From NCBI GenBank assembly GCA_949126835.1, contig OX421497.1, positions 24,245,612 through 24,309,611 of the forward strand: DNA of 64,000 nt, given 5' to 3'. Under the pieces are notes generated by a model. The model was not told the origin of the DNA. It made no database searches and saw nothing but the letters and a program-made list of their open reading frames with translations. This DNA comes from Anisus vortex (lineage: Eukaryota > Mollusca > Gastropoda > Planorbidae). Shown one piece after another: positions 1-13,600 of the stretch (its first letter is position 1; the number at the start of each line of letters is the position of its first letter). The position numbers and the translations under genes were made by a program.

Positions 1-3000
1 AAACTGGAGCATTATCTAAAGCAATAGATCGCGGCACAAGGTATTTCTGATATTTTCTCTTTTATTTCATTTAAAAAAATTATTTTTAAGACAATTAATT
101 TGTTTTAAATGTGTGTTTCACAGAACTCATAATAATATAGATACATTTTTTTTGTCCAGGGGAATTAATTTTGTTTTAAGTGCTTTAGTGTTCAATGTTG
201 TCCCCACCATCTTGGAGGTTAGCTTAGTAAGCGCCCTTTTGGTAAGTTGTATTATTACTAATTATTATTTACTAAAAAAAAGTTCATTCAACCCTCTTTT
301 TATAAAAACCTTAAAACATATTTATCTGTTAAGAACATAATACTGCAAAATGTAATTAAAAATACTGGACTAAATTCATTTATTTTCAAAGTGATAAAAA
401 GTAAATAACTAGATTCACAGTAAGGGTTAGGTTGCAGCAAAGAACAGCATACAGATTTTCCCTCAATGCAGATGAAATTTTTAAAAATATATCAAAGTAC
501 ACCAAAAGAATAAATCACATTATTCAACTTTACATTGAGACACAGGCTTAGTATGTCTGAAACACTTCAACAGTGCCAAGAAAGAAAAAAATAAGATAAA
601 TGATAAACAAATCCCTTTCCAATCAATGACATTTCAATTTACATCTACTGAAAACTCTGTACAATTATGGTAAAAAGAATTTAAGTTTCCATCTTGATTT
701 AGACTGTTTTAACATTGCATTACAAAAAATAAATCTATTTAAAGGGGTTTGTTTTAAGAATTTTTGCAGGGGTAAAAGTGGAACTAAGCATTTGTTTGAA
801 ATCTAGAAATGGTTGAATCCATTTTACATTAGTTTCTTTATAGTTTATAGACATAGTTTCATTATAGTTTATAGACATAGTTTCCTTATAGTTTATAGAC
901 ATAGTTTCTTTATAGTTTATAGACATTGTTTCTAGAATGAATAAAGTTTGTAAACTTAGGGTTGACTGAACTGGAATTTAAAATCATTTGAATTCATAAA
1001 AATGTTTAATCATGCTTTTACTTTATAGATAATAAATAATTACTTGATCATTCAAACAATTTGTTTTAACTTTCGATTTTAGTTAGCTATAGAAACTCAT
1101 AAATGTTATTACTTCCTCATCAATTTCCAAAGTTCTACCTGTTATGTTGTTATTACTTCCTCATCAATTTCCAAAGTTCTACCTGTTATGTTGTTATTAC
1201 TTCCTCATCAATTTCCAAAGTTCTACCTGTTATGTTGTTATTACTTCCGCATCAATTTCCAAAGTTCTACCTGTTGTGTTTCTTTTATTTATGTACAGTA
1301 TAGTAGTCAAGAAGTTATTAATTATTTTCATTATGACAAGACAGATAGATCTCTTTGTTTCATATTAACTAAACATTGTTTTTATTTCTCCATGACAGTA
1401 CCATCATTGTGGTGGCCGATTTGCACTTGTTACTCTAGGCTGTGTTGCTTCCTATACAATATTTACTCTGGCCATTACTCAGTGGAGGTAGAGTTTACTT
1501 TTTGTTTTTTAATTAGTAGAAAATTGAAACCACATTACCTTTGAAATAGAAATATGTTCATTTTCACAATGACCGTAATTGTAAAACTGAAAAAAAAAAG
1601 CTTTAATGTTATGTTCATGTGAGCAATCAGTTAGTATTTGTTTTATTTAATTTTATATGAGAAAAATGAATATATTTATATTGAACTAACTTCACATTAT
1701 GACTTGTGGTCAGGACAAAGTTTCGTGTTTTGATGAACAAAGCAGACTCAGAGGCTGGAGCTAAGGCAATAGATTCTCTCATCAATTTTGAGACAGTTAA
1801 GGTAAGCCAATAAGGGCACAGAAATTCTTTAAACTGCTTAATTTTCAGAGAATGAGACAAAATTAAATAGTAACCATTTCTTACATTATATACTAGTAAA
1901 TTGGCAATCACAAATTATTATCCTAATTATCTATATTATACTGTTATAATTCCTTCTTACAATTATTTTATTAATACTTTTAAAGATATTAAGCTAGAGT
2001 CTTTATTAACACCTTAAAAGGAATTATACTATACTGTATACAGAGAAAACACATGTAACTATCTAGAAGAGTTAAATGTATCTTTAATATAAAACTAATG
2101 TAGCTCCAGCTTAACAAAAAAAAGGTTGATGTTACTGCTACCGGTATATATCTGAATAATTGTGTGTTTGGAATAAAACTATTAATCCTCTCCCATTCTG
2201 TCTATCTGTCTCTATCTCACTTATCTCCTTTTTCTTCTCTTTCTCTCTCTCTTTATTTCATTTTTTTCATCATTTTGACACTATCTTAATATATTTTTCT
2301 CTATCATTTCATTTATAATTTATATAAATTAATAGTAAATGGATAGAAACTAACTCAATTCCTCTTTCTCACTCTTCCTTTTCTTTATCATTTTAAATGG
2401 TGTATATATACATATATAAGTGCAAATTAAATATTATTACACCTTTTTTCCTCTAGTATTTCAACAATGAACAGCATGAGGCAGAGAAATATGACAAACA
2501 ATTACAAAGATATGAGGATGCCTCTTTGAAAACTACTGTCAGTCTGGCTTTGCTGAATTGGGGTCAGAATGCAATTTTTAGTGTTGGAATAACTGCCTTG
2601 ATGATAATGGCCAGCTCTAATATAATGGCAGGTTAGTTGATTGAAAACTGTGTTATTTGTCAACATTTACACATTTAAAAAAAATATTTGGTATGGTATA
2701 TATAAACTGTAATTTTAATAAAGTATATCACTAGAAAAACATATTGTTATCTCCTAAGGTACAATGACAGTTGGTGATCTGGTCATGGTTAATGGCCTGC
2801 TATTCCAGCTTTCAATTCCTTTGAACTTTCTGGGTTCTGTTTATCGTGAAGTTCGTCAGTCATTAATTGACATGCATACAATGTTCAGTCTTTTAAAACA
2901 GACACCAAACATTCAGGTATGAACAACAGAATCTTGAGCATGAACGAACCTTGAACTTAATAGAATCTTGAACTTGATAGAATCTTAAAAAAGGTAGAAT

Positions 3001-6000
3001 CTTGACAGTTACTTTATTATGACCTTTTTGTGTACAGATGTATTTTTTGAAACACAAATCTTTAAAACTAATGATGACCCTGTTAGATTGTATAAATAGA
3101 ATAGTCATCTGCATATTATAAATGTGTACCATTCTTTAAAGTTCTGGTGTTTATATTTTTTTATCTTCTAGAACTTTCCACCAAGCCTAGCCTGCTATGT
3201 TTGTATTACCATTGCTCCCTTCCCATCATACCTTAGCTGCTATAAGTAAAGTAGCATCATCTGAATTCATCTGGCCCTTATCTAAAACCTCCAGCAGGTT
3301 GGATGAGATGGTCATGTTCACTGCACAACAACCTAGCTGTCCTTTACTATAAATAGAATTACTATCTCGACAAAGTGTGAAAGAAATATGTTTGTTTAGT
3401 CTAAAACATCTTAACATAATTATATTAAATTATTTTTTAAATGTTTTTTAAAATGATTATATTAAAAAGAAAACATGTTTAATGAATGTTGATTGTAAAT
3501 AAATGACATATTCTTACTGAGCTCAAGTGAACATGTTCAAAAATCTTTTCTCAGAGTAAATTAAATGCACCTGTGTTACAAGTAACTCAAAGTGAGTCAG
3601 CCATCACTTTTCAAGATGTTTATTTTGAATACATCAAAGGCCATAGGATCTTAAATGGCTTAAGCTTCACGGTGCCTTCTGGGAAAAAAGTAGCCATTGT
3701 TGGAGGAAGTGGATCTGGGTGGGTAGGATTAAATCATTAAAATGGTTGAAAAACTGTTTTTATTTTTTTTTAATTGAAACAGTTTGTAAAACTTTTTTAG
3801 CATTAGTTTGAAATATACAACTAGGATGTGTTTGTAAATAAAATAAAATTCATATATTAATAAAAGTAGCATAAATATTGATAAACTATTGTTAAAAAAT
3901 CAGAAATTATAAAAATTAATTTTTCAATTGTGCAAACTTAAAGATGTTTATTGAGATATTTAACCTGCATATGTAAATGTATTGATAATAAATGATGTAA
4001 TATTATTTAAAGGAAGTCCACAATAGTAAGGCTGCTGTTTAGATTTTATGACCCCATAGAAGGAAAAATCTTAATCAACGGCCAAGAAATACAGGCAGTC
4101 AACCTTGACAGTTTAAGAAAAGCTATTGGTGTAGTGCCACAGGTAAACAGAAACTAAGTTTGTTTTTTAGTTGCACCATAATGCACATAGATAAACATGA
4201 ATATAGCATTAACAAGAGGAGGCTGAGGAAAAATTAAATTTATTGCAAGAATTTTATGTTGAAACAAAATAAAACTTTCTACTATTTTTTTTAGAGTAAA
4301 CCTAATTAATTTATGCAAAGATATACAATTTTTATTGTAATTTTTTATGAGATTTGTTTTATGTAAAGGGTGTCTTAATTATCTTTTATGTAAAACAAAA
4401 TTCACTTAATGCCAACTTGTTTGTTTTTCCAGGATTGTGTGCTATTCCATGATACTGTGTATCAGAACATTTCCTATGGAAACCTATCAGCTACAGAAGA
4501 GGATGTGTACAGAGCTGCCAAAATGTCAGAGATACATGATTCTATCATGTACAGGTTTCCAATGAAATATCAAACTCAAGTGGGAGAGAGGGGCCTTAAA
4601 CTTTCTGGCAAGTATTTGAAGTATCTCATGAGTAAACTGTGTAGCTGATGGCAGCTTACATAAAAAATTTACATTTTTTTTATTGTTTCTAATATTTGAT
4701 AAACATGTTGCACACCATTTAAAGTAATGATAGGCCCATGGTACAAAACAAAAATGCTAACTAATAGGTTTAGATATTATTCAATTTGACTGACAGCTAA
4801 AATAAAGAAAAAATATCAAAATTTCCATTATTAACTATTTGAATTCTGAACTTCTGATCCTTAAATTCCCCTTCCCCTGGGCTCCTGGAGAAAATCAACA
4901 CAAACCAGAAACACTGGGAAAACAGAAGACATTTATTAAATTACCCATCAACTTGTTTTATTTATTATTACTATACAGCCATCCATAACAATCAATCACT
5001 TTATCATAAATATTTCTCATTAGTTTGCCAATCCTTCTATTATTTAGATATTTGATTTAGGCATAAGAAGCTTAGGTTTTCTCTTTCACCTTTCATCTTT
5101 TGAAGGTTAACAAAGATCTAGATAATGTTTATTGACTATGTTTAGTCACTTTTATTCAAATTCCATTTCACATTAATCTTCATTCAAAGCAATTTGTTTC
5201 ATTCTAATTTGTTAAGAAAGTAATTAACCGCTTGCTTTGCCATAAATTGCACTATTATAATATCACTTTCAACACTTCTTTTTATTGTAAAATATAAAGA
5301 AGTAACTAAAAAAAACATTCAACTATGGGTGCTGCCATTACTGCTACATTCCACAAGTATTGTGTGTTCTGAGGTCAGCATTTAATACATATTTTTATAT
5401 TGTTTGCCCAAAAAATCAGTTTGCCAGGGTATAATTTTTAAGGCACGGACAAAAAAATCTGGCTCTCTGGTTCAATTGGTTAAAATACTGTGTTTGAAAT
5501 ATTGGAAGGAAAAAATTTTAAGTAGAAACTCATTGTTTTCAAAATTGTAAATTTATTTGACAATATAGCATCTATCATCTAATCTTTTAACAGAAACATT
5601 CAAATTATTTGTTTCTATTTTTATCAGTTTATATTGACATTCAGCTCTGAGCAATTTTAATTTAATATTTTTTTGTTTTCTTTTACAGGAGGTGAAAAGC
5701 AGAGAATAGCAATAGCTAGAACAATTTTAAAGGATGCACCCATTGTTATTTATGATGAAGCCACATCCTCTTTGGATACCATTACTGAACAGGTAAATAT
5801 TTGACTGGATTTAACAGACATGTTGGAATATATATAATATACATGTTTGGATTTTGGAATGTTTTAATATAGAAAGACAATATTGATTGAATAAATAGTT
5901 TTATCTATGTTGTAATGTGATGCATAGGATAACAAAATAAGAACAATTATTTTTTTATCTACAACAAGAATTAAAAATTTGTGTTTTCCTTCAATTATAT

Positions 6001-6475
6001 TTGAATAAAAAGTACCCGTATGTATGTTATGGAATGTACTTCAAGCTCTACATTATGTTTAATATTCTATAGAATATACTTTAAGTTCTACATTATGTTC
6101 AATATTTTATAGAATATACTTCGAGCTCTACATTATGTTCAATATTTTATAGAATATACTTCAAGCTCTACATTATGTTTAATATTTTATAGAATATACT
6201 TCAAACTCTACATTATGTTCAATATTTTATAGAATATACTTCAAGCTCTATATCGCGTGACTCGTGACAAGACAACTATCGTGATTGCCCATCGCCTTTC
6301 CACCGTCATAGATGCTGATGAGATCCTTGTCTTGGACAAAGGTCGCGTGGTGGAAAAAGGTTCACACGCTGACTTGATAGCTTCACCAGACAGTATGTAT
6401 TCTGAGCTGTGGCAGAAACAGAGCTCTTTGGCTGATTATAACAACAATGATGGTGGTGATAAAAAAACAAATTAG
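1..6475 (+). CDS. ABCB7: ABCB7, mitochondrial iron-sulfur-related ABC transporter (3' part of gene)
   Basis: Eleven exons, all phases consistent: 1-40 (enters from outside the window), 160-241, 1399-1487, 1714-1801, 2457-2631, 2759-2916, 3555-3718, 4013-4142, 4433-4607, 5689-5792, 6233-6475 (stop TAG 6473-6475). The N-terminal exons lie upstream. The translation follows the Atm1/ABCB7 half-transporter family from the middle of the membrane domain to the C-terminus. The [16 protein letters not shown] segment is family-diagnostic. Walker A (GGSGSGKST) is split between exons 7 and 8, the signature is LSGGEKQR (exons 9/10), Walker B is [12 protein letters not shown] (exon 10), and the H-loop IAHRLSTV lies in exon 11. 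Known family role: homodimeric export from the mitochondrial matrix of a glutathione-linked sulfur or Fe-S species used by the cytosolic Fe-S assembly machinery. Oddities: intron 9 has a GC donor at 4608, and the last splice acceptor sits in a 40-bp tandem duplication. ABCB6 and plain lipid flippases fit less well. Confidence 0.95.
831..926. repeat. 24-bp tandem repeat, 4 copies, in an ABCB7 intron
   Basis: Four adjacent 24-bp units starting agtttcnttatag and ending ttatagacat run from 831 to 926 and differ at one or two positions. They lie in the intron between the exons at 160-241 and 1399-1487. No coding role is visible. Confidence 0.9.
1103..1275. repeat. 44-bp tandem repeat, about 4 copies, in an ABCB7 intron
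   Basis: Units start at 1103 (41 bp, shortened), 1144, 1188 and 1232, each containing ttacttcctcatcaatttcc. The last copy carries a single t-to-g change. The array lies about 120 bp upstream of the exon at 1399. Open frames through it are by-products of the repeat. Confidence 0.9.
6033..6272 (+). repeat. 40-bp tandem duplication spanning the acceptor of the last ABCB7 exon
   Basis: A 40-bp unit made of the intron end (aatattttatag) plus the first bases of the exon (aatatacttcaagctcta) is repeated head to tail. Candidate AG acceptors end at 6072, 6112, 6152, 6192 and 6232. Only 6232 joins the upstream exon in a frame that continues into the H-loop. Starting from 6112 or 6192 meets in-frame stops, because 40 is not a multiple of three. 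Confidence 0.85.
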
Positions 6476-6765
6476 GACTGTTTTCTAATTTAGGTTTAGA
6501 AAACTTGTCAATAGTCAACAGTGTAAACTGCATGTTTCAGAAGTAATTTTTAAAACATGAAAGATGTTCCTTTGATATTGTGGTATCTTTCTACATCTAC
6601 TACATAGAACGGTGTTATTTATTCTATTTTGTACAAATCCTATTGAATGTAATTTAATGCAACCAATATACAATATGTAATTTAATGTCCACACAAATGT
6701 ATTCATGTTTTAGTTTTATTAATTATATGGATTATATTAATTCTTCAAAAACAATTGTGTATTTT

Positions 6766-6771
6766 AATAAA
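6766..6771 (+). terminator. Candidate poly(A) signal of ABCB7
   Basis: AATAAA lies about 290 bases after the ABCB7 stop, in AT-rich 3' UTR-like sequence. Other AATAAA motifs follow near 7411 and 7480, so the true 3' end is not certain. Confidence 0.45.
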
Positions 6772-8984
6772 ACATTTTAAATTATTTGTTTTAAACAATA
6801 CACTATGATATTTTGATCTGTATTCAATATATGAATGGAATATCTTAACCTAGTAACACAACCTATCAGCCATTTTTAAATTTTATAATTCTTGGCCACC
6901 CTAACCCTGATTTCAAATATTATAGACAAATCCACAGGTGACACAAACAAAATAGTATTTGCCACATTTAGCCTAACCAAGAAAATAACATTTAAATTCT
7001 GACGCAGATAATTAGGACAAAGCTTTCTGTTTATTTAATTTTAGTAAAAGAATAATAACTGCAGGACAAAACATTAATACAATTAATTGGATAGCTAATT
7101 CTCTTTGACATCAATATACATACCGGTAATATAAGCATGTTTATATTCTAGTCTAAAGAATAATTAGAAGCTTTAAAATAAATGTGTTTCAGATTTACTA
7201 TTTATTTCTATACATATAATCTAGATCTCGAGTATATATAAGCTGATAGTGTGAATTGAAAATGACAAACTAATGCATAATTGATATTTTACTTGTACAG
7301 CTCTGTGGCATTTTCCTTCCACCATTATAAATGTTAATGGTTAGATGTTACACTCAATAATTTTAATTATTGTATAATATTTCTGTTTATTTACAAATTG
7401 TGTTTAAATACAATAAACTAATGTTAAAATATTCAGCACAATGCAAAGACCTGTATTTGTTGATATTGAAATCGCATCAATAAAATTTTGAACTAAGATT
7501 AGGTGTCATATTTTTCTCCATCATTATGCTACAATTATTACTCAAACCTCAATTGCATAAATCCAGCACTGTGCCCATCTGCAAACATCCAAATAAGACT
7601 GTAGCACACAAACCTCTTCACTGATCAGCACCTTAAGACATACACAATATTTATCTCCTGAAAATACTGTACATTTTAAATACCCTTACCATATATCATA
7701 TATGGATAATGAAAGTTGCAAAAAGTATGCAGGTTTTTTTTATAGCCTCAGGCCAATGGGTGCATGACCACATGATGAATCTATAAATATGGACACAAAT
7801 GTATAACTCCTAATATATAATTTAGTATCAGCAGAATTTTATCGCTGTGCTTTTAAAAATTGACCAAAAGACACTAATTTTTTTAATATCAAAAGTTAAA
7901 CATTTATAAAGTTTTATGAAAATTTAATGCTTAGCTGAACATTACAATTCATGATTGAATTTAATAATGTAATGGATAAAGATTTAAAACCTCTAGTAAC
8001 CTTTATTGCTCTATGTCCCTTGTTAAAATACTCTTAGTCACTTTTGGCAACATACCATAATAACAATTGGTTATTGAAAATAATTTGAAGTACTAACAAA
8101 AATTCATTTTATAACTTTACTAAAAAATCATAAATTAATTTAGTCCTAGAAAGTCCTATTTCTCAAGGTTTCAATCTCTGCTCTACAGGATGCCCACCTA
8201 GTTCTGATAAAACTTGAAATAAGTAGAAAGTAATGGCTTTCTGAGCATTTCACTAGCCAAAAAGTCAACAACTCCTTTCATCATTTCACTAGCCAAAAAG
8301 TCAAAATCTCCTTTCATGTTTCATATGTCATGGCCACAGAAACTTATAACATCTGATTTTTGTGTCATATTTTTGTTGAGAGAGTATTTTGTATAGAATA
8401 ATTTGTTAAGAAATGTATTTCTAACATGCTTGTATTTTTCTTTGTTTTTGTGTGTGCAGATTTTTATATATTTTATATTGTGCAAATTACCATTATAAGT
8501 TTAAAAGAAAGCAATTCACAACTATGCAGTACTATAGCAAAAATCAAAGATAGGGCTATTTTTTTTTTAATTAATGAGAAATAGTTGTTGTTTTTTTATG
8601 TATAGTTTTTTGCATGTATACTATACCATCAATGTAATTTTACCACACAGTGAAAAGTATGATCTAGAAATATACAATTGCAGTTAACAGAAAAAAGATA
8701 CTTTTTGTTAACTTTCACATTTTAAAATTAAGTTTGATTATCACAAGACATAACTGCATTATCTTATCCTATGCAGGATAGTTCTATGCAGAGCAAAATT
8801 TTGTTACAAAGAAATTCAATATTTATAATTGATATAAAGGCTAAACCAATGGAATGGCAACTGACAAATTAGCTAATCGATGCAGCCCTAGGTGGTGTAC
8901 AATAATTGGATTCAATTTTAATTTTCAATAGTAATTCTATAAATAGTATTTTATTAATTACTGTAATTAAAGTGTTTACTGGGA

Positions 8985-9150
8985 AAAACATGGTATACAA
9001 GAGGATTTATGACCAGCACAATGTCCAGCTGCCTTACTTACCCACAACTACTGTCAGCTATCTATCAAACCAGAGTAAACTCAGCAACACCCTCCAGACC
9101 TGGTAACAAATCCTAGCCTTCACCCTCATTCTAATCTATGACTTTTGGTA
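8985..9150 (-). repeat. Degraded, headless SINE copy (same family as 13655-13892)
   Basis: The stretch gaccagcacaatgtccagc ... aaatcctagccttcac aligns with the body of the tRNA-derived SINE copies at 13655-13892 and 19251-19505. It lacks a recognisable B box. Identity is clearly lower than between the other two copies, so it is the oldest of the three. Confidence 0.65.
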
Positions 9151-9222
9151 GGCTAGCTGAGCATAATGCCCCTTAATTGAAAGATTTACTGGGAAACGTT
9201 TCTTTTTTAGATGATAGATGTA

Positions 9223-9791
9223 TACCGTATATACTGGCGTATAAGTCGCACTTTCTTAACCGAAAATTTCGACAAAAAGTAGAGGTGCGACTTATACACC
9301 CAACACTGTTTTTGAAAAATTCAAAAAACATAACTACTCTGTCATAAAGTTTCCTACATAACCCGTATAGTTGATAGGAGTAGTAGAATTATTAGGATAT
9401 GTGTAGGCCTACATTTGACATTTAGAAAACTTTCGTAGGTGTAAATATTACTATCTTTACAATATAACTGAATTTGAAATCGACAAATATGCTATGTTTT
9501 TCAGACCCCCCCCCCCCACTTTTCTTTTGAACTTTTGGACCGATTTTGTATTACCGAAACGTAGCGTAAGTTTAAAGGCTGTATTTTTAGTAAAGTTTCC
9601 AAATTAGGGTGAATATTTAGTAACTTTTATGTTTAAAAGGTATGCATTTTTTTAAATATTGAAAGACAGTGTAACCTGGGAAGTCGAGGTGCGACTTATG
9701 CCCGGGTCAATGACAACATATGAGAAAAAAAATCTTAAACTAGGGGTGCGACTTATACACCGGTGCGACTTATACGCGAGTATATACGGTA
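9223..9791 (-). mobile_element. MITE with CCGTATATAC inverted ends and TA target duplication (copy A, 565 bp)
   Basis: The element runs from 9225 to 9789 between TA dinucleotides at 9223-9224 and 9790-9791. Its ends are inverted repeats (ccgtatatactggcgtataa against its complement), and the inner ends repeat gtgcgacttataca. It has no transposase frame. It is inverted relative to copies B (43886) and C (48720) and about 600 bp shorter, so it is internally deleted. TA duplications fit Tc1/mariner-type mobilisation, which is an inference. Confidence 0.8.
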
Positions 9792-10046
9792 TCTTATCAC
9801 AATTCTTTATTTAAATTGTGCATCAAAGAATTTGTGACTGAAGTAATGCATAAAAAAACTCATTATTTAACCAACAAAAATTAAAAACCTGCATGCAAAC
9901 AAAAATATGTATTCCATTGATCATTAAATGTATAAAAAATAAGATGGACAAGATCTACTTTGGGAAATGATAGAAAATAAACAAAAATAGTTTTTTAAAA
10001 ATTTGATTAGAGAACTTTCTAGTCTGGAATGTTTGAAGAAATTATA

Positions 10047-10284
10047 GATCTATTCAGTGCTGTTTTTGTAAAAAAAATAGGTGCCGGTACTCAGTGATGG
10101 ATTGTCTAACTTTTAAAGCAGTTTCGCATTTCATATTTTAATTCTTATTGCGCGCAATTTTAAAATAATTGAGTTTTAACAAATTAATAATATAATAAAT
10201 TAATAATAAACGTTAAAATACAAGAAAAAGGTGCCGGTACGCCGTACCAGTGCGTACCGTCACAAAAATAGCACTGGATCTATT
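10047..10284. mobile_element. hAT-type MITE, 222 bp, with perfect 8-bp target duplication
   Basis: The direct repeat gatctatt flanks the element at 10047-10054 and 10277-10284. The element 10055-10276 has inverted ends starting cagtgctgtttttgta on the left and cagtgctatttttgtg on the complement of the right end, and repeats gtgccggtac internally. An 8-bp duplication and CAGNG-type ends are typical of hAT elements. No coding capacity. Confidence 0.85.
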
Positions 10285-10668
10285 TAACTAAGGAATAAAG
10301 TTTAAAAAAAAATTAAAACCCATGTTAACCATGTTAAATCCTTAAAAATATGAATAGCATCTCTATTTAGTGCAAAGATTCAAAATTGTATATTGAAAGC
10401 CCCACATTAACACCAGTAACAAAAAAAGGCATTAAAATGTATATATCATAGCCTATATGGTGTATAAAAACTAATATTTCACAGATAACAAATAATTTTT
10501 CCCACATGAAATAAATCACCTTTACATCCGGAATATATTTTATAAGCCATAGAAATAAAACCCTTTACATCTTAAAACATTTGGTCTTTGCATTTTATGT
10601 TTGAAAAAACCTCTTTTGGCAATTTGCATTGGGTTCAAAAGAGTTCTTTGAAGAAATGCTAGAATAAT

Positions 10669-13600
10669 TTAACTATTAAGTTGAGAATAATGTTTTGATG
10701 AAGAGTTTGGCATGAATCCACAACGCCTGGGTCCATAGTTACAAACTGTTAAAACAATGATCATGATGGAGGCAGTGACAACAATCATATAATCTGAAAA
10801 GAAAGCAACAATAGATTCTAATAGGAAATGACTTGAGCTGTAGATATTCTTAATGCATGTTATCATTAGTTTATCTTATAAGTTTACAGACGTTCCTTCT
10901 AGATAGAAGATTATTACGTCTACTAGGACCAAAACTCCTACAGGGCGGCAGGGATAGAACCCGCAACATGTCGGCTGACAGTCAGGTGAACTAACCGCAT
11001 GACCAGCCAGATTAGAGTTTCAATATATTAAACTTAGCATCTGATTCTTAAAGCAGGTGGCTGACAAATTTGAATGGATTTGAAATTAATTTATTAGAAC
11101 ATAAAGTAAGGCTGAAAAAACAAATTAAAAGAACATAACACAAATTGAACAATCTAATCTATTGGAGTCTTTTGTGTTTACACGCACGACTAAGTGGACT
11201 TAAATAACCATGACAAATTTTTTTTCTAACTAATCTATCCAATCATATAAAACCTTTTAGAGTCTTAAAAAAGCACATGAAGTGAACACTTACATGATGA
11301 TAAACAAAGATAAGCATTATAGATTGCTTTCTCCTGTAATAATACTGCAATGTTCTCTGTGGTGCCATTATTAGGCTGTGGCTCTAAGTTTAATAAACTG
11401 CACATCAGAGGATAGAGATCTACACTGAAGAAAGTCTTGACCTTCAGATTTTTCTTAAAGGACGGCCCCATGGCCATAAAAAAGGGACGCATATCTAGAT
11501 ATTTGTTGTCATAGCCATGATTTCCAGCTGTTTGAAAGAAGAAGAAAAAACATGACATTGATTTTAACCACAATTAGACCTAACCTAAAATGTAAATATT
11601 TTCAATCAGGATTAAAACGTTAGCTACGTTATATATTTATATAATTTTTATACAGGACAATAGGCCTAAGCTAAAAAATCCCTAACAATTAAACCTCAGT
11701 TTTGGTCTATAATACATCCAAAAACTATAGATGAAATCCAAAACAGATAAAAACTGAGCAAATTATTTTTATATGAATCAATGTAAATCTAATTGATTCA
11801 TTATATTATAGACATTTCAAAGTACATAAAAAAAAAAAAGAAAGTATTTTTTATATCAAAAACAATCAGAAATGAGGACCAAATAATTATAATGTCTAAT
11901 GTAAATAACTATAATGTATTGAGATACTATGTAGGGTCACTTCCCTAATTGGTCTTTTAGCACTATCAGAGTCAGTGGACCATTTTTGCACAAGAAAGTT
12001 ATCAAACGAGATATTTTTCTAGACCCCTCTTTTACATTACATTTGCCTAAAACAGAGAATGAAACAAGTTGCAGACATGGCCTACATAGCTTTGTCTGGG
12101 TGGTTTTTCTCAACAGGCATGTATATCTTACTCCGCAGGGTGGGAATATATTTAATCTATGAAGAAGGCCTGTTCACCCCCCCCCCCCCCCCTCATCTCT
12201 TCCTCCTCATCTGTAAGCACAGTAATCATTTTCATTTACATGTAATTGTAGCATTAGCACTTGCAACAAATAAAGTGAGCAGAAAACTACTGGAAAGCAA
12301 TAGGGATTGTTTTGCTAGATGCACTCAGTGATGCTTACATGAGAAACAACACCACACTGAGCAGGCGAACATGTGGGTCGTCCCTTTTTGTGTGTAAAAT
12401 TAGCACAAAGGTCACATGGACATGCTGACACACTGATTAAATCATAAGCGAGCAATAAAGACCAAAACAATATTTTTTCTGAAAACAATTTTATTAATAT
12501 ATCTAAATTAACAATAGGTAGTCCAAACCAAAATTTATTTTCTTATACATTTAGACTGTTTTAATGACAATCACTTGATAGAACTTTTTAATACAAGAAG
12601 TTTGATACCTTGTTTATAAAACTAGCTCAATAAATAAAAAAGTTTTGAATTTTCAAAAATTGGTAAACATCGATACAAAATTGACTATTTTTCACCCCGT
12701 GAAATTGTCCATTTTTGGGGACCTGTAACTACTAAACTTAGAATAGAATCCTAGAAGTCTCAAACTTGGTGAACTGGTTCAGAAGTACTTAAAGCCCATA
12801 CTTAAAGCCCAATTTTTGTCAGTCAGATACAACCATTCATTCAAAAGTTATAAAGCTTGAAAAAGGCAAAAATGAAGTTTTTCCGAATTTTTTAATTTTT
12901 CACAATATTGAAAGTAAATTTAACTTTTAATTATTCATCAAATATCTCCTAATTAACTTGCAAAAACATTTTATATATCAAATTAAAGAGTATTTAAAGA
13001 AGCACAATATGATAATACAATAAACAGAATCAAAATAAAAATAAATATTAAAATGCTATCATAAATCAGGTAACGGTACTATGTAACGGGTATATTGTAA
13101 TATAATTTATGACTAAACTATCATTTTTAACAAACGTTAGTGCAATCATAATCAAATAGTTACCGTAATCATATAAACACCAATTTTATTTAAAGCTAAA
13201 GAAAAGAAGTTGATGCATAATTATTAATATATAACAAAATGCCAAGTTATTGAAAACCAAGGTTTGACGGCAGAAGTTAAAAGCAATGTAAAAAGTTATA
13301 AGCTAACCTTGCTTAAAGTTGTCTTCTGGCATTCTACTAACAAAGGAGTATGTTATTTCAGCTATGGCAATGATTGGAGCCACTCGCTTATTGTGTTTAT
13401 AGTGTAACCTTTCTGGAATCTCTGACTTTTTGTAAACTTCAAAGTGATTAGCTTCTGCTTTCTCTTTTAATTTATTGTAAATGAAATCTTCCCAACCTGA
13501 AAATATAAAGAGTGTAAGAGTTGGATTAAAAATCTACAGTATGAAAATCCACAGAAATATTTGGCGGGGGGGGGGGGGGAAGGGAGGAATAATGGCTTCT

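Larger units (their letters stand above)
6476..10668. other. Intergenic region between ABCB7 and the convergent ENPP gene
   Basis: The first few hundred bases are probably ABCB7 3' UTR. The rest is AT-rich with no exon-like reading frames. It contains a degraded SINE (8985-9150), a TA-flanked MITE (9223-9791) and a hAT-like MITE (10047-10284). A direct repeat of about 25 bp (catttcactagccaaaaagtc) occurs near 8247 and 8281. I see nothing else that can be supported. Confidence 0.6.

Noticed and set aside
1103..1544. Short frames over the 44-bp repeat in ABCB7
   Set aside because: They are translations of an intronic minisatellite and run out of frame with the real exon at 1399.
5455..5500. 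tRNA A-box-like ggttcaattggttaaaat in an ABCB7 intron
   Set aside because: No matching B box at a suitable distance and no repeat body.
12059..12331. 90-codon frame in ENPP intron 2
   Set aside because: It crosses a poly(C) run, has no splice-consistent phase with ENPP and no recognisable similarity.
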